From Pseudomonas haemolytica (GTDB taxonomy: Bacteria; Pseudomonadota; Gammaproteobacteria; Pseudomonadales; Pseudomonadaceae): a stretch of DNA of 64,000 bases. Positions 1 through 10,957 of the stretch are shown here, one piece after another; the stretch's first letter is position 1, and the number at the start of each line of letters is the position of its first letter. The stretch is from contig NZ_VOIW01000001.1 in assembly GCF_009659625.1 (NCBI RefSeq), positions 62,001 to 126,000 on the forward strand, written 5' to 3'. Position numbers and translations under genes: made by a program. The notes under the pieces were generated by a model. That model did not search any database, had not been told where the DNA came from, and saw nothing but the letters and a program-made list of their open reading frames with translations.

Positions 1-93
1 GTTCTCCGCCGCAATACCGGACTTGGTCAGGGCGTTGAACAGGGTGGACTTGCCGACGTTGGGCAGGCCGACGATGCCGCAATTGAATCCCAT
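1..93 (-). CDS. ychF: Redox-regulated ATPase/GTPase YchF, N-terminal fragment
   Basis: Only the first 31 codons lie in the window; the gene continues past the left edge. The reading frame begins [20 protein letters not shown], which is the start of the YchF/OLA1 family, with the P-loop GLPNVGKST at residues 8-16. The family binds nucleotide and ribosomes. It sits 22 bp downstream of pth on the same strand, the usual pth-ychF pairing of gammaproteobacteria. Identification is firm despite the truncation because the leader is almost invariant. Confidence 0.93.
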   Translation of the reverse strand, partial: MGFNCGIVGLPNVGKSTLFNALTKSGIAAEN

Positions 94-115
94 GGTGTTT
101 CCCCTCGGGTAAGAG

Positions 116-700
116 TCAGGCCTTCTGGCTGTGCAGGTTTTTCATCGCGCGGTTCCATTCACCGGCGAAGATATCCGGCAGCACGCCGAGGGCAAAATCG
201 ATGCTGGCATCGAGTTTTTCCTGTTCGGCGCGTGGCGCACGACCCAGGACGAAGTTTGAAACCATACTGGCAACGCCTGGGTGGCCAATGCCGAGCCGCA
301 GACGGTAGAAATTATTCTGATTACCCAACTGCGCGATGATGTCACGCAGGCCGTTGTGCCCACCGTGCCCGCCGCCCAGCTTGAGCTTGGCAACGCCGGG
401 TGGCAGGTCCAGTTCGTCATGGGCCACCAGGATTTCTTCGGGTTTGATCCGGAAGAATCCCGCAAGTGCCGCGACGGCCTGGCCGCTGCGGTTCATGTAG
501 GTGGTGGGAATCAACAGACGAACATCCTGACCCTGGTGCGAGAAGCGCCCGGTCAGGCCGAAATATTTGCGATCGGCCACAAGGTTGACGCCTTGGGCGT
601 GGGCGATGCGCTCAACAAAAAGGGCCCCCGCGTTATGCCGGGTCTGTTCGTATTCGGCGCCTGGGTTTCCCAGGCCAACGATCAGTTTAATGGCAGTCAC
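116..700 (-). CDS. pth: Peptidyl-tRNA hydrolase
   Basis: The enzyme cleaves peptidyl-tRNA released from stalled ribosomes and so recycles tRNA in the cytoplasm. The 194-residue product has the family's usual length. It shows the N-terminal VGLGNPG motif (residues 8-14), the catalytic histidine in TRHNAG (His22), and the [12 protein letters not shown] segment in the middle. It follows rplY with a 168 bp gap and precedes ychF, so all three are probably read from the prs/rplY side. Nothing unusual is visible. Confidence 0.97.
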   Translation of the reverse strand: MTAIKLIVGLGNPGAEYEQTRHNAGALFVERIAHAQGVNLVADRKYFGLTGRFSHQGQDVRLLIPTTYMNRSGQAVAALAGFFRIKPEEILVAHDELDLPPGVAKLKLGGGHGGHNGLRDIIAQLGNQNNFYRLRLGIGHPGVASMVSNFVLGRAPRAEQEKLDASIDFALGVLPDIFAGEWNRAMKNLHSQKA

Positions 701-868
701 GACAGGGGCCCTTCCTTTGGAGTTGTGGATAACATCGCCTGACCTGAGTGCGGCGAAAGTGGACGACAGGAGCTCACTTATCCAGAGATAAACTTCGCGT
801 TGTCGCCCGCTTTCTCGCTACGTTTCGGTCCGCGATGTTCCCTCAAGCTCCTTTCGTTGCAGAGAGTA

Positions 869-1474
869 TTACTCTGCAGCGGTTTCGCCTGCTTCATCTT
901 CTGCTACAACACGTGGCGCGTGGACGTTGGCAACAGCCTTGTCGTCGTTGTGAGCCAGTGCAACGAACTCAACGCCTTTAGGGGCCTTGAGGTCGGACAG
1001 GTGGATGATGGTGCCGATTTCAGCAGCCGACAGGTCGACTTCGATGAACTCAGGCAGGTCTTTCGGCAGGCAGCTTACTTCCAGCTCGGTAGTGGTGTGG
1101 GAAACAACGCCACCTTTCTTGACCGGAGCTTCTTCACCAACAAAGTGTACAGGCACGATAGCGGTCAGTTTCTGACCGGCTACAACGCGTACGAAGTCAG
1201 CGTGCAGTACGTGGCCCTTGGAAGGGTGGCGCTGCAGGGCCTTGATGATAACGTTTTGCTTTTTGCCGCCAACGTTCAGTTCGATAACGTGGCTGTAGGC
1301 CGCGTCGTTTTCGAGCAGTTTGGCAACTTCTTTAGCCAGCATGCTGATGGACTCAGGGGCTTTGTCGCCACCGTAGACTACAGCTGGAACCAGGCTTGCG
1401 AGACGACGCAGGCGGCGGCTCGCACCTTTCCCCAGGTCGGAACGCACTTCAGCATTCAGAGTAAAATCGTTCAT
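869..1474 (-). CDS. rplY: 50S ribosomal protein L25 (CTC/TL5 type)
   Basis: Binds 5S rRNA in the large ribosomal subunit. At 201 residues it is the long form with the L25 domain at the N-terminus ([16 protein letters not shown], then RRLRR) and the TL5/CTC beta domain after it, ending in an acidic tail. The start was placed at the ATG at 1474 because a GGAG Shine-Dalgarno lies just upstream and the family begins MNDFTL or similar; an ATG 24 bp further up would add eight residues with no homology. The gene lies between prs (beyond a terminator) and pth. Confidence 0.95.
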   Translation of the reverse strand: MNDFTLNAEVRSDLGKGASRRLRRLASLVPAVVYGGDKAPESISMLAKEVAKLLENDAAYSHVIELNVGGKKQNVIIKALQRHPSKGHVLHADFVRVVAGQKLTAIVPVHFVGEEAPVKKGGVVSHTTTELEVSCLPKDLPEFIEVDLSAAEIGTIIHLSDLKAPKGVEFVALAHNDDKAVANVHAPRVVAEDEAGETAAE

Positions 1475-1539
1475 GTTGTATCTCCAAAATAACCACATTC
1501 GCCCCAGCGTTTGCGACCAGCGCTAAAGGCGATATGGGC

Positions 1540-1580
1540 AAAAAAGCCCCGCCCCAACAGAATGTTGGGGCGGGGCGCTT
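1540..1580 (-). terminator. Rho-independent terminator after prs
   Basis: A perfect 13 bp GC-rich stem (1546-1558 with 1564-1576) with a 5-base loop is followed on the minus strand by a T run (A run at 1540-1545 on plus). It lies 33 bases past the prs stop and upstream of rplY, so it should separate or attenuate transcription between them. Confidence 0.9.
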
Positions 1581-1612
1581 TTCGTCAGTGAGGTGCTCCG
1601 AAGGTTTGACCC

Positions 1613-2554
1613 TTAGCGGAACATCGCACTGATCGATTCTTCATTGCTGATGCGGCGAACCGCCTCGGCAACTACCGGTGCGATATCCAGTTGACGGATA
1701 CGCGAACAGGCTTGAGCAGCTGCGGACAACGGGATGGTGTTGGTCACCACCAGTTCGTCCAGCATGGAGTTCTCGATGTTCTCGATCGCTCGGCCCGACA
1801 GCACAGGGTGTGTGCAGTAGGCGAAGACTTTTGCTGCACCGTGCTCTTTCAAGGCTTTTGCCGCGTGGCACAGGGTGCCAGCGGTGTCGACCATGTCATC
1901 AACCAGAATACAGGTACGCCCTTCGACATCACCGATGATATGCATCACTTCAGAGTGATTGGCTTTTTCACGGCGTTTGTCGATGATCCCGAGGTCCACG
2001 CCCAGGGATTTGGCAACAGCCCGTGCACGCACGACGCCACCAATGTCCGGGGACACGATCATCAGGTTTTCAAAGCGCTGGTCTTCGATGTCATCCACCA
2101 GTACGGGGGAGCCGTAGATGTTATCTACCGGAATATCGAAGAACCCCTGAATTTGGTCAGCGTGCAGGTCAACCGTGAGAACACGATCGATACCTACCAC
2201 GGTCAGCATGTCAGCAACGACTTTCGCGCTGATCGCTACACGTGCGGAACGCGGACGGCGATCCTGACGGGCATAACCAAAGTAAGGGATTACAGCTGTA
2301 ATTCGAGTCGCTGAGGAGCGGCGGAAGGCATCAGCCATCACGACGAGTTCCATCAGGTTATCGTTGGTCGGAGCGCAGGTCGGCTGAATAATGAAGACGT
2401 CTTTACCGCGGACATTTTCATTGATCTCGGCTGTAATTTCGCCGTCGGAAAATTTACCGACAGAGATGTCACCGAGAGGGATATGCAGCTGACGTACGAC
2501 ACGCCGAGCCAGATCGGGGTTGGCGTTCCCCGTAAAGACCATCATCTTGGACAC
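1613..2554 (-). CDS. prs: Ribose-phosphate pyrophosphokinase (PRPP synthetase)
   Basis: Makes phosphoribosyl pyrophosphate from ribose 5-phosphate and ATP for purine, pyrimidine, histidine, tryptophan and NAD synthesis. The 313-residue class I enzyme shows the ATP-binding and flexible-loop segments [16 protein letters not shown], the metal-binding [11 protein letters not shown], and the PRPP-binding loop [10 protein letters not shown]. It follows tRNA-Gln and ispE, the order also found in other gammaproteobacteria where ispE and prs are co-transcribed, and it ends at a strong terminator. nadC at the other end of the window uses its product. Confidence 0.97.
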   Translation of the reverse strand: MSKMMVFTGNANPDLARRVVRQLHIPLGDISVGKFSDGEITAEINENVRGKDVFIIQPTCAPTNDNLMELVVMADAFRRSSATRITAVIPYFGYARQDRRPRSARVAISAKVVADMLTVVGIDRVLTVDLHADQIQGFFDIPVDNIYGSPVLVDDIEDQRFENLMIVSPDIGGVVRARAVAKSLGVDLGIIDKRREKANHSEVMHIIGDVEGRTCILVDDMVDTAGTLCHAAKALKEHGAAKVFAYCTHPVLSGRAIENIENSMLDELVVTNTIPLSAAAQACSRIRQLDIAPVVAEAVRRISNEESISAMFR

Positions 2555-2600
2555 GCGCAGTACCTAGAGGCTGAGGGTAACCTGGATGAGTATTAGAAAA

Positions 2601-2675
2601 TGGCAGGGGCGGCTGGATTCGAACCAACGCATGGCAGGATCAAAACCTGCTGCCTTACCGCTTGGCGACGCCCCT
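2601..2675 (-). tRNA. tRNA-Gln (anticodon TTG)
   Basis: A 75-base cloverleaf reads on the minus strand with a 7 bp acceptor stem AGGGGCG/CGCCCCT, anticodon TTG inside CAGG-TTTTGAT-CCTG, a standard T arm (GGTTCGAATCC), and an encoded CCA end at 2601-2603. It lies between ispE and prs on the same strand, so it is probably processed from their common transcript. Confidence 0.97.
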
Positions 2676-2712
2676 GTATCTGTTGCAACGAGTGCCTAAC
2701 ACTCGGTTCCTT

Positions 2713-3579
2713 TTAGAGCAGACTTTGCAGCTTGCGATGCAACATCGAAACGTTGCTTCCCTTTGCTACAAACCCTGTAAGGGTCTCTGTAAGAAGGGCC
2801 GAGACTTTATCAGCTTCAGCTTTGCTTGGGAAGCCCCCAAACACACAACTTCCAGTTCCGGTTAATTTTGCTTCGGTAAATTTACCTAACAAATTCAAAG
2901 CGTTACGTACCTCTGGATAACGCCTTGCTACAACCGGTAAGCAGTCATTTCGACTGTTTCCCTTGGGAACGGGGCGCACTTTAATGGGAGAAGAGTTACG
3001 TGTCAACAACGGATCTGAAAAAATTTCTGCTGTACTTACAGATACTTGCGGCACAAGCACGACATACCAAGGTTCTTCGGGCTCTACAGGGGTGAGTTTC
3101 TCCCCCACGCCTTCAGCAAACGCGGCGTGCCCACGCACGAAAACCGGGACGTCGGCGCCCAGTGTGAGGCCCAATGCGGCAAGGCGGTCGTGGTCCCAGC
3201 CCAGTTGCCACAAATGGTTCAGGCCCAACAGAGTGGTCGCGGCATTCGAGCTGCCGCCGCCGATACCACCGCCCATGGGCAGGACCTTGTCGATCCAGAT
3301 ATCGATGCCGAGCGAGGAGTTGGAGTGTTCCTGAAGTTTTTTCGCGGCCTTCACAATCAGGTTGCTGTCGTGGGGCACGCCTTCAAATTCGGTGTGCAAC
3401 TGGATCACGCCATCGTTACGCACGGCGAAGGTCAGCTCATCGCCGTAGTCGAGAAACTGAAACAGCGTCTGCAACTCGTGGTAGCCGTCTTCACGGCGCC
3501 CGAGGATGTGCAGCATCAAGTTGAGTTTGGCCGGGGAGGGCAGGGTCAGGCCCTGTTTTTCTAAAAGAGCAGTGGTCAC
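2713..3579 (-). CDS. ispE: 4-diphosphocytidyl-2-C-methyl-D-erythritol kinase
   Basis: Phosphorylates CDP-methylerythritol in the MEP route to isoprenoids. The 288-residue GHMP kinase has the N-terminal substrate segment [22 protein letters not shown] and the ATP loop [18 protein letters not shown]. The start is a GTG at 3577-3579, one base after the lolB stop; no in-frame ATG precedes the conserved PAKLNL motif. Its neighbours lolB (upstream) and tRNA-Gln/prs (downstream) match the usual order. The last MEP enzyme, ispH, is also in this window near 42.4 kb. Confidence 0.97.
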   Translation of the reverse strand: MTTALLEKQGLTLPSPAKLNLMLHILGRREDGYHELQTLFQFLDYGDELTFAVRNDGVIQLHTEFEGVPHDSNLIVKAAKKLQEHSNSSLGIDIWIDKVLPMGGGIGGGSSNAATTLLGLNHLWQLGWDHDRLAALGLTLGADVPVFVRGHAAFAEGVGEKLTPVEPEEPWYVVLVPQVSVSTAEIFSDPLLTRNSSPIKVRPVPKGNSRNDCLPVVARRYPEVRNALNLLGKFTEAKLTGTGSCVFGGFPSKAEADKVSALLTETLTGFVAKGSNVSMLHRKLQSLL

Positions 3580-3580
3580 G

Positions 3581-4198
3581 TCATTGCCCCAGCTTGCGCG
3601 GTTGCCAATCCTTGATCACCAGCGTGACGTCAAGGTCGGTGCCGTGCAGCTTGATGCGTTCGGGCAGCCAATAGCCATGTTGTTCAACGTAGCTCAAATA
3701 CTCCACCTGCCAACCGTCCTGCTCCAGGGTGGCCAGGCGGCTGTCACCGTTGAGGCCCAGGCGACTCTTGCTGTCAGGCGCCGGTAAGCCGCGCACCCAC
3801 CAGACCAGGTGCGAGACGGGCAGCTTCCAGCCGATCTGCTGTTCCAGCAGTTCTTCCGGGGAAGTCGCTTCGTAACGGCCCTGGTTGGCCACTTCCAGGC
3901 TCACTTGCCCCGGCCGGCCAGTCAGGCGAGCTGCGCCACGGCCCAGCGGGCCCGAGAGGCGAATATCGAAATAGTCCTGGCGCTGCAGCCAGAACAGCGT
4001 GCCGCTGCCGGAGTCTTTCGGCGCCCGAACCCCGACCTTGCCCTCGATCTGCCAGCCATCGATGCTGCTGAGCTGGTCCTTGTGTTGTTTCCATTGCGCC
4101 GGGTTGCCCTGGCCTTCTACGGATTCACGGGCGCCAAAGCCCGCGCAACCGGCGAGCAGGGCGATGAAGCTGAAAACAATAATGTGGCGCAAGAACAT
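3581..4198 (-). CDS. lolB: Outer-membrane lipoprotein receptor LolB
   Basis: LolB receives lipoproteins from the periplasmic carrier LolA and inserts them into the outer membrane. The 205-residue product starts with a lipoprotein signal ([18 protein letters not shown]) whose lipobox LLAGC places the lipidated cysteine at residue 18. The body contains the typical [12 protein letters not shown] strand and many aromatic residues expected for the lipid-binding barrel. It is one base from ispE and five from the TPR lipoprotein upstream, so the three are translationally close. Confidence 0.95.
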   Translation of the reverse strand: MFLRHIIVFSFIALLAGCAGFGARESVEGQGNPAQWKQHKDQLSSIDGWQIEGKVGVRAPKDSGSGTLFWLQRQDYFDIRLSGPLGRGAARLTGRPGQVSLEVANQGRYEATSPEELLEQQIGWKLPVSHLVWWVRGLPAPDSKSRLGLNGDSRLATLEQDGWQVEYLSYVEQHGYWLPERIKLHGTDLDVTLVIKDWQPRKLGQ

Positions 4199-4202
4199 AA
4201 GC

Positions 4203-5927
4203 TTAAAGGGTCTCGGATCCGGTCAGGCGCTTGATGGTGCCGCGCAGGATGGGGCTTTCGGGTTGTTCCTTGAGGAACTTTTCCCAGATTTGTCGTGCTT
4301 CGCGTTGCTTGCCATTGGCCCAGAGCACTTCGCCCAGGTGGGCGGCAACTTCTTGATCAGGGAAGCGTTCCAGTGCCTGGCGCAGCAAGCGCTCGGCCTC
4401 GTCGAGGTTGCCCAGGCGGTAATTCACCCAGCCAAGACTGTCGAGAACGGCCGGGTCTTCCGGGTTGAGCTGGTGGGCCTGCTCAATCAGCACCTTGGCT
4501 TCGGCGTAGCGCGTGGTGCGGTCGGACAAGGTGTAACCCAACGCGTTGAGTGCCATGGCGTTGTCCGGGTCGCGCTTGATGATCAGGCGCAGGTCTTTTT
4601 CCAGCTGCGCCAGGTCATTGCGTTTTTCCGCTTGCATGGCGCGGGTGTAGAGCAGGTTCAGATCGTCAGGGTATTGCAGCAACGCCTGTTGCAGCAGCTT
4701 CCAGGCGCGCTCGCCCTGCTTGTTGGCCGATAAGGTCTCGGCCTGGATCAGATAAAGCTGGATAGCGTAGTCCGGCTCAGCATCGCGGGCCGCGGCCAGG
4801 CGTTTTTCCGCCTCGTCGGTGCGACCGTTGCTCATCAGGATGTCAGCCTGGCGCAATTGGGCGGGCAGGTAGTCATTGCCGGGGCCGACCTGGGCGTATT
4901 CCAGCAGGGCGGCCTGCGGATCGTTGCGCTCTTCGGCGATACGGCCGAGGTTCAGGTGCGCCGAGTCCACATGGCTATCACGTTCGATCAGCTCTTCCAG
5001 GTAGCCCTTGGCCTCGTCCCAGGCCTTGGCTTCCAGGCACACCAGCGCCAGGGAGTAACGTAATTCATCGTCATCCGGGTATTGCTGGACCAGATTGGCG
5101 AACTGCACTTTGGCGTCTTCCATGCGGTCCTGCTCTACCAGCATCCGTGCATAAGTCAGGCGCAGGCGCTTGTCGTCCGGGTATTTCTTGATGCTTTTTT
5201 CCAGTAGCGGAATGGCTTCCTTGCCACGGTTGAGGTTCTGCAACAGACGTGCGCGCAGCAGGATCGGCGCGATCTCGCCATCTTCCGGTGGGTTCTGCTC
5301 CAGCAATTTGAGCGCGGCGTCGGCTTCATCATCCTGTTGCAGCAACAGGGCCTTGCCGAAAATCAACTGGCTGTTCTTGGGGTGTTTTTGCAGCAGGCGG
5401 TCGAAGCTCTTCATCAGGCCACTGCGCGTGTCCTGGTCGGTGTCGGCGGCCGACAGCGCGAGGAAGTCAAAATGCGTGTCGCCCTTGCCCTGCAGGACTT
5501 TCTCCATATAGACCATGGAGTCGTCATAGCGCCCCGCACGCGCTAGTTGCACGGCAGCCGCACGTTGGGCTTCCAGGTCATCCGGGGCGTTTTTTGCCCA
5601 GATCAAGGACGCGTCCAGCGCAGCCTGGTCGGCGCCCAGGTATTCGGCGATGCGAAACGCTCGCTCGGAGATGCCCGGGTCCTGGGTATTGATGGCCTGG
5701 GTCACGTAATTATCCAGCGCAATATCGAAACGATTACGCTGGCCAGCCAGTTCAGCGGTCAGCAGGCTGTAGACCGTTTCTTCACTGAACGAGGAATAAA
5801 CCTTGGGCTTTTCAGGGGCGGGGGTGCTGTCTTCCGCCGGCGGCGTACTGTCCGGCGACACGGGTGCCATGGCCTGGCAGCCGCTGAGGAAGACAAAAGC
5901 AAGGAGCAACGCGGAAGATCTATTCAT
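4203..5927 (-). CDS. TPR-repeat lipoprotein
   Basis: A 574-residue protein with a lipoprotein signal (lipobox LSGC, Cys17), then a Pro/Ser-rich linker, then tetratricopeptide-like helix pairs across most of the length (for example [11 protein letters not shown] and [27 protein letters not shown] near the C-terminus). It corresponds in position to the large TPR protein beside hemA and lolB in other pseudomonads. The exact function is not known to me; a periplasmic or outer-membrane scaffold is inferred from the lipidation and the TPRs. It diverges from hemA across a 182 bp promoter region. Confidence 0.88.
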   Translation of the reverse strand: MNRSSALLLAFVFLSGCQAMAPVSPDSTPPAEDSTPAPEKPKVYSSFSEETVYSLLTAELAGQRNRFDIALDNYVTQAINTQDPGISERAFRIAEYLGADQAALDASLIWAKNAPDDLEAQRAAAVQLARAGRYDDSMVYMEKVLQGKGDTHFDFLALSAADTDQDTRSGLMKSFDRLLQKHPKNSQLIFGKALLLQQDDEADAALKLLEQNPPEDGEIAPILLRARLLQNLNRGKEAIPLLEKSIKKYPDDKRLRLTYARMLVEQDRMEDAKVQFANLVQQYPDDDELRYSLALVCLEAKAWDEAKGYLEELIERDSHVDSAHLNLGRIAEERNDPQAALLEYAQVGPGNDYLPAQLRQADILMSNGRTDEAEKRLAAARDAEPDYAIQLYLIQAETLSANKQGERAWKLLQQALLQYPDDLNLLYTRAMQAEKRNDLAQLEKDLRLIIKRDPDNAMALNALGYTLSDRTTRYAEAKVLIEQAHQLNPEDPAVLDSLGWVNYRLGNLDEAERLLRQALERFPDQEVAAHLGEVLWANGKQREARQIWEKFLKEQPESPILRGTIKRLTGSETL

Positions 5928-6027
5928 ATAGGAAGAGGACGACTAACCTGCGGTCGGATCATCATGACACAAGCCTTCGGCCAAACATAACCGAGTCTCA
6001 ATGGAGGCCTTTATAGGCATAACGTAT

Positions 6028-6081
6028 TAGGACAATAGACGACGGTGGTTGTTCTGGATCTTTCGAAGTAGGACAATTGTC
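6028..6081 (+). promoter_or_regulatory. hemA promoter region with repeated TAGGACAAT
   Basis: The 182 bp between the divergent TPR gene and hemA holds a plausible sigma-70 promoter for hemA: TTGTTC at 6049-6054, a 17-base spacer, and GACAAT at 6072-6077. The 9-mer TAGGACAAT occurs twice, at 6028-6036 and 6069-6077, 41 bp apart (about four helical turns). The second copy is part of the perfect palindrome GACAATTGTC (6072-6081). A regulator site is possible but unproven. Confidence 0.45.
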
Positions 6082-6109
6082 GGCTTCCCGACATCATCAG
6101 CGATATTGA

Positions 6110-7399
6110 ATGGCCTTCCTTGCACTCGGTATTAACCACAAGACTGCTTCCGTAGACGTGCGCGAGCGCGTGGCGTTTACGCCTGAGCAGTTGGTTGAGG
6201 CCTTGCAGCAGCTCTGCCGTCTCACCGACAGCCGCGAAGCTGCGATCCTTTCGACCTGCAATCGTAGCGAGCTCTATATAGAGCAGGAGCATCTGTCAGC
6301 GGATGTCGTACTGCGCTGGCTGGCCGATTATCACCATTTGAGCCTTGATGACCTGCGCGCCAGTGCCTATGTGCATGAAGAGGATGCGGCAGTTCGTCAC
6401 ATGATGCGCGTGGCGGCCGGTCTCGATTCGCTGGTGTTGGGCGAACCGCAAATTCTTGGTCAGATGAAGTCCGCCTACGCCGTCGCGCGTGAGGCTGGCA
6501 CCGTCGGCCCACTGCTGGGCCGGCTGTTCCAGGCTACCTTCAATTCCGCCAAGCAGGTGCGAACCGACACGGCTATCGGTGAAAACCCGGTGTCCGTGGC
6601 TTTCGCCGCTGTCAGCCTGGCCAAGCAGATTTTCAGTGACTTGCAGCGCAGCCAGGCCCTGCTGATCGGCGCCGGTGAAACCATCACCTTGGTCGCCCGT
6701 CACCTGCATGAGCTGGGTGTGAAGCGTATTGTGGTCGCCAACCGCACGCTGGAGCGCGCCAGCATCCTCGCCGAGCAGTTCGGTGCCCACGCCGTGTTGT
6801 TATCGGATATCCCGGCTGAACTGGTGCGCAGTGATATCGTCATCAGCTCCACCGCCAGCCAGTTGCCGATTCTGGGTAAAGGCGCGGTCGAGAGCGCGTT
6901 GAAGCTGCGCAAGCACAAGCCGATCTTCATGGTGGATATCGCCGTTCCGCGGGATATCGAACCCGAAGTCGGCGAGTTGGACGACGTTTACCTCTATAGC
7001 GTCGACGACTTGCATGAAGTGGTTGCTGAAAACCTCAAGAGCCGCCAGGGCGCCGCCCAGGCCGCCGAGGAAATGGTCAGCATCGGTGCCGAAGATTTCA
7101 TGGTGCGCCTGCGTGAACTGGCGGCGGTGGATGTGCTCAAGGCGTATCGTCAGCAGGGCGAACGTCTGCGTGATGAAGAGTTGATCAAGGCCCAGCGTAT
7201 GCTGGCTAACGGCAGCGGCGCCGAAGAGGTGCTGATGCAACTGGCCCGCGGCCTGACCAACAAGCTGCTCCACGCCCCTAGCGTCCAGTTGAAAAAGCTT
7301 ACCGCCGAAGGCCGCCTCGATGCGCTGGCCATGGCCCAGGAACTCTTTGCCCTCGGTGAGGGCGCGTCAGACAGCTCTTCGGATAAAAAACCGCAATGA
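6110..7399 (+). CDS. hemA: Glutamyl-tRNA reductase
   Basis: First committed step of C5 heme synthesis: reduces glutamyl-tRNA to glutamate-1-semialdehyde with NADPH. The 429-residue enzyme has the catalytic cysteine in STCNRSELY (Cys50), the [17 protein letters not shown] signature, the NADPH domain ([17 protein letters not shown]), and the C-terminal dimerisation helices. It begins a compact plus-strand operon hemA-prfA-prmC-moeB-murI; its TGA overlaps the prfA start (ATGA). Ferrochelatase is encoded 15 kb downstream. Confidence 0.97.
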   Translation: MAFLALGINHKTASVDVRERVAFTPEQLVEALQQLCRLTDSREAAILSTCNRSELYIEQEHLSADVVLRWLADYHHLSLDDLRASAYVHEEDAAVRHMMRVAAGLDSLVLGEPQILGQMKSAYAVAREAGTVGPLLGRLFQATFNSAKQVRTDTAIGENPVSVAFAAVSLAKQIFSDLQRSQALLIGAGETITLVARHLHELGVKRIVVANRTLERASILAEQFGAHAVLLSDIPAELVRSDIVISSTASQLPILGKGAVESALKLRKHKPIFMVDIAVPRDIEPEVGELDDVYLYSVDDLHEVVAENLKSRQGAAQAAEEMVSIGAEDFMVRLRELAAVDVLKAYRQQGERLRDEELIKAQRMLANGSGAEEVLMQLARGLTNKLLHAPSVQLKKLTAEGRLDALAMAQELFALGEGASDSSSDKKPQ

Positions 7400-8478
7400 A
7401 AGCGTCACTGCTCAATAAACTGGACGTACTCCAGGACCGTTTCGAAGAACTGACCGCCTTGCTCGGCGATGGTGAGGTCATTTCCGATCAGGCCAAGTTC
7501 CGTGCTTATTCCAAGGAGTACGCCGAAGTTGAACCGATTGTAGCCACCTACAAACACCTCACGAAAGTGCAGGCTGACCTCGAGGGCGCCCAGGCGCTGC
7601 TCAAGGACAGCGACCCGGACATGCGCGAAATGGCCGTGGAAGAAGTCCGCGAAGCCAAGGAAAAGCTCGCCGAGCTCGAAGGCGACCTGCAACGCATGTT
7701 GCTGCCCAAGGACCCTAACGACGGTCGTAACGTATTCCTCGAAATCCGCGCCGGCACCGGTGGCGACGAGGCGGCGATTTTTTCCGGCGACCTGTTCCGC
7801 ATGTATTCGCGTTATGCCGAGCGGCGGGGCTGGCGGGTCGAGATCCTGTCCGAGAATGAAGGTGAGCACGGCGGCTATAAAGAGGTCATCGCCCGGGTCG
7901 AAGGTGACAACGTCTATGGCAAGCTGAAGTTCGAATCCGGTGCGCACCGTGTGCAGCGTGTTCCTGCGACAGAGTCCCAGGGCCGTATCCACACCTCGGC
8001 GTGCACCGTGGCCGTGTTGCCTGAGCCGGACGAGCAAGAAGCCATTGAGATCAACCCGGCAGATTTGCGCGTCGACACCTACCGCTCGTCGGGCGCGGGT
8101 GGCCAGCACGTCAACAAGACCGACTCGGCGATCCGTATCACCCACTTGCCGTCGGGCATCGTGGTGGAGTGCCAGGAAGAACGTTCCCAGCACAAGAACC
8201 GTGCGCGGGCCATGTCCTGGCTGTCGGCCAAGCTGAATGACCAGCAGACCAGCGCCGCCGCCAACGCGATTGCCAGCGAGCGCAAGCTGCTGGTGGGCTC
8301 TGGCGACCGCTCTGAACGTATCCGTACCTATAACTTTGCCCAGGGCCGGGTCACCGACCACCGGGTCAACCTCACCCTTTACTCCCTGGACGAGATTCTT
8401 GCCGGTGGTGTGGATGCGGTGATCGAGCCGTTGCTCGCCGAGTACCAGGCCGATCAACTGGCGGCGATAGGTGAATAA
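7396..8478 (+). CDS. prfA: Peptide chain release factor 1
   Basis: Recognises UAA and UAG stop codons and triggers peptide release. The 360-residue protein carries the GGQ catalytic loop in [15 protein letters not shown], a PAT-type recognition segment ([16 protein letters not shown]), and the N-terminal helical domain. The start ATG overlaps the hemA stop by four bases, indicating translational coupling. The gene for the methylase that modifies its GGQ glutamine, prmC, follows with no gap. Confidence 0.97.
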   Translation: MKASLLNKLDVLQDRFEELTALLGDGEVISDQAKFRAYSKEYAEVEPIVATYKHLTKVQADLEGAQALLKDSDPDMREMAVEEVREAKEKLAELEGDLQRMLLPKDPNDGRNVFLEIRAGTGGDEAAIFSGDLFRMYSRYAERRGWRVEILSENEGEHGGYKEVIARVEGDNVYGKLKFESGAHRVQRVPATESQGRIHTSACTVAVLPEPDEQEAIEINPADLRVDTYRSSGAGGQHVNKTDSAIRITHLPSGIVVECQEERSQHKNRARAMSWLSAKLNDQQTSAAANAIASERKLLVGSGDRSERIRTYNFAQGRVTDHRVNLTLYSLDEILAGGVDAVIEPLLAEYQADQLAAIGE

Positions 8479-9309
8479 ATGACCATCATTGCCAGCCTGT
8501 TGCGCGCCGCCGACTTGCCCGATTCGCCGACTGCGCGCCTGGACGTGGAGCTGTTACTGGCCGCTGCCCTGGGCAAGTCCCGCAGCTACTTGCACACCTG
8601 GCCGGAAAAAATCGTCAGCAGTGAAGACGCTCTGACCTTTGCCAACTATCTGCAACGTCGCCGAAGCGGTGAGCCAGTGGCGTATATCCTCGGCCAGCAA
8701 GGCTTCTGGAAGCTCGACCTGGAGGTCGCGCCGCACACGCTGATCCCGCGTCCGGAAACCGAGCTGCTGGTGGAAGCCGCCCTGGAATTGCTGCCTGCCA
8801 CACCCGCCAAGGTTCTCGACCTGGGCACCGGCAGCGGCGCCATCGCCTTGGCTTTGGCCAGCGAACGCCCGGCCTGGCAGGTCACGGCCGTTGACCGCGT
8901 GCTGGAAGCCGTGGCCTTGGCCGAGCGCAATCGCCAGCGCCTGCACCTCAATAACGCCACGGTGTTGAACAGTCATTGGTTCAGCGCGTTGCAAGGTCAT
9001 ACTTTCGACCTGATCATCAGCAACCCGCCCTACATTGCCGACAATGACCCGCACCTGGTGGCCGGCGATGTGCGTTTCGAGCCGGCCAGTGCTCTGGTGG
9101 CGGGTCACGATGGCCTGGACGATTTACGCTTGATCATCAAAGAGTCCCCGGCTTATCTGAATGCAAGTGGCTGGTTGTTGCTCGAGCACGGCTACGACCA
9201 GGCCCAGGCCGTGCGTGACTTATTGCTCCGCGAGGGTTTTGAAGGCGTACACAGCCGCATCGACCTCGGCGGTCACGAACGCATCAGCCTGGGGCGCCGC
9301 CCGTGCTGA
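8479..9309 (+). CDS. prmC: Release factor glutamine methyltransferase
   Basis: Methylates the glutamine of the GGQ motif in RF1 and RF2 with S-adenosylmethionine. The 276-residue product has the SAM loop VLDLGTGSGAIALALA and the catalytic NPPY motif (SNPPYIADND), with PRPETELLV before it as in the family. It starts directly after the prfA stop codon and overlaps moeB by seven bases. Confidence 0.97.
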   Translation: MTIIASLLRAADLPDSPTARLDVELLLAAALGKSRSYLHTWPEKIVSSEDALTFANYLQRRRSGEPVAYILGQQGFWKLDLEVAPHTLIPRPETELLVEAALELLPATPAKVLDLGTGSGAIALALASERPAWQVTAVDRVLEAVALAERNRQRLHLNNATVLNSHWFSALQGHTFDLIISNPPYIADNDPHLVAGDVRFEPASALVAGHDGLDDLRLIIKESPAYLNASGWLLLEHGYDQAQAVRDLLLREGFEGVHSRIDLGGHERISLGRRPC

Positions 9310-10058
9310 CCGACCAGGAGCTGTTGCGCTATAGCCGACAGATTCTGTTGCAGCATGTCGACATCGATGGCCAGTTGCGCCTGAAACAGAGCCGCGCGCT
9401 GATCGTCGGTCTGGGTGGCCTGGGCGCACCGGTTGCGCTGTATCTCGCCGCTGCCGGCGTGGGTGAGTTGCACTTGGCGGACTTCGATACTGTCGACCTG
9501 ACCAACCTGCAGCGCCAGATCATCCATGACACCGACAGCGTGGGGCTGACCAAGGTCGATTCGGCCCTGCGTCGCCTGAGCGCGATCAACCCTGAAATCA
9601 CCTTGGTTGCCCATCGCACCGCGCTGGATGCCGACTCGCTGGCCGCCGCTGTCGCCGCGGTGGACGTGGTGCTTGATTGCAGCGACAACTTCTCCACCCG
9701 CGAAGCGGTCAATGCGGCCTGTGTCGCCGTTGGGAAGCCGTTGATCAGTGGTGCGGCGATTCGCCTTGAGGGGCAATTGTCGGTGTTCGATCCGCGTCGA
9801 GCCGACAGCCCGTGCTACCACTGTTTATACGGGCACGGCAGCGAAACCGAGCTGACCTGCAGCGAAGCCGGCGTGGTCGGGCCGCTGGTAGGAGTGGTCG
9901 GCAGCTTGCAAGCGTTGGAAGCGTTGAAGCTGCTGGCCGGTTTTGGTGAACCATTGGTGGGCCGCCTGTTGCTGATCGATGCTCTGGCCACGCGTTTTCG
10001 CGAGTTGCGCGTCAAACGCGACCCTGGCTGCAGCGTCTGCGGAACCCAGCATGGTTAA
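9303..10058 (+). CDS. moeB: MoeB/HesA/ThiF-family adenylyltransferase
   Basis: The family activates the C-terminal Gly-Gly of a small ubiquitin-like sulfur carrier (MoaD for molybdopterin, ThiS for thiamine). The 251-residue protein has the ATP-binding [21 protein letters not shown], the [14 protein letters not shown] segment, the DCSDNFSTR loop, and two CxxC zinc pairs (CYHC near residue 172 and CSVC near the C-terminus). The start is a GTG inside the end of prmC. From sequence alone I cannot say which carrier it serves; MoeB is favoured by synteny. Confidence 0.88.
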   Translation: MLTDQELLRYSRQILLQHVDIDGQLRLKQSRALIVGLGGLGAPVALYLAAAGVGELHLADFDTVDLTNLQRQIIHDTDSVGLTKVDSALRRLSAINPEITLVAHRTALDADSLAAAVAAVDVVLDCSDNFSTREAVNAACVAVGKPLISGAAIRLEGQLSVFDPRRADSPCYHCLYGHGSETELTCSEAGVVGPLVGVVGSLQALEALKLLAGFGEPLVGRLLLIDALATRFRELRVKRDPGCSVCGTQHG

Positions 10059-10845
10059 GGGCGCGCCCATCGGTGTGTTCGACTCCGGCATCGGCGGTCT
10101 GACGGTGCTGGAGGAAATCCAGCAGTTATTGCCCCATGAGTCACTGTTGTACGTGGCGGATTGCGGGCACATCCCCTATGGCGAGAAAACCCCGGCGTTC
10201 ATTCTTGAGCGCTCCCGGTCCGTGGCTGAGTTTTTTCGCGAGCGGGGCGCCAAGGCCTTCGTGATTGCCTGTAATACGGCGACCGTCGCCGCCGTTGCCG
10301 ATTTGCGCCAGGACTACCCCGATTGGCCATTGGTTGGCATGGAGCCTGCGGTCAAGCCTGCCGCTGCTGCCACTCATAGTGGCGTCGTCGGTGTGCTCGC
10401 CACCACCGGCACCTTGCAAAGCGCCAAGTTCGCCGCTCTGCTCGACCGCTTCGCCACCGATGTGCGGGTGATTACCCAACCGTGTCCGGGCCTGGTGGAG
10501 TTGATTGAAACCGGTGACTTGAACAGCCCCGCTTTGCATAAGCTGTTGCAGGGCTATATCGAGCCGCTGCTCAGCGCCGGGTGCGACACCATCATCCTGG
10601 GTTGCACTCACTATCCCTTCCTCAAGCCTCTCCTGGCGCAGATGCTGCCCCCCAGTATCACCCTCATCGACACCGGTGCCGCCGTTGCGCGCCAACTCAA
10701 GCGTTTATTGGGTGAGCGCGACCTGCTTGCCATTGACGAGCCCGAAACTGCACAGTTCTGGACCAGCGGCGATCCGTACCACCTAAGAAATATCCTACCG
10801 ACACTTTGGAAACATCCCGGATTTGTGCGAAGCTTCGCCTCGTGA
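10051..10845 (+). CDS. murI: Glutamate racemase
   Basis: Converts L- to D-glutamate for peptidoglycan. The 264-residue enzyme begins with [13 protein letters not shown] and has the two catalytic cysteines in [11 protein letters not shown] and [13 protein letters not shown]. The ATG at 10051 overlaps the last eight bases of moeB and gives the family's normal N-terminus; a longer frame from 9979 would add 24 residues translated from within moeB and is rejected. It is the last gene of the hemA operon; an AT-rich gap follows before pagL. Confidence 0.95.
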   Translation: MVKGAPIGVFDSGIGGLTVLEEIQQLLPHESLLYVADCGHIPYGEKTPAFILERSRSVAEFFRERGAKAFVIACNTATVAAVADLRQDYPDWPLVGMEPAVKPAAAATHSGVVGVLATTGTLQSAKFAALLDRFATDVRVITQPCPGLVELIETGDLNSPALHKLLQGYIEPLLSAGCDTIILGCTHYPFLKPLLAQMLPPSITLIDTGAAVARQLKRLLGERDLLAIDEPETAQFWTSGDPYHLRNILPTLWKHPGFVRSFAS

Positions 10846-10957
10846 AAATTTCGTGAAATAGCGCTGATAAAAGCTGAACTTCTGTCTATGCGTCAGCTTC
10901 TATAGCCCGTTAGCCTGTTTACAACCATATAACTTTGTTCGCATAGGATCGTTTCTT

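Noticed and set aside
9979..10845. Longer MurI starting inside moeB
   Set aside because: The extra 24 residues precede the invariant GVFDSGIGG start and translate moeB sequence in another frame.
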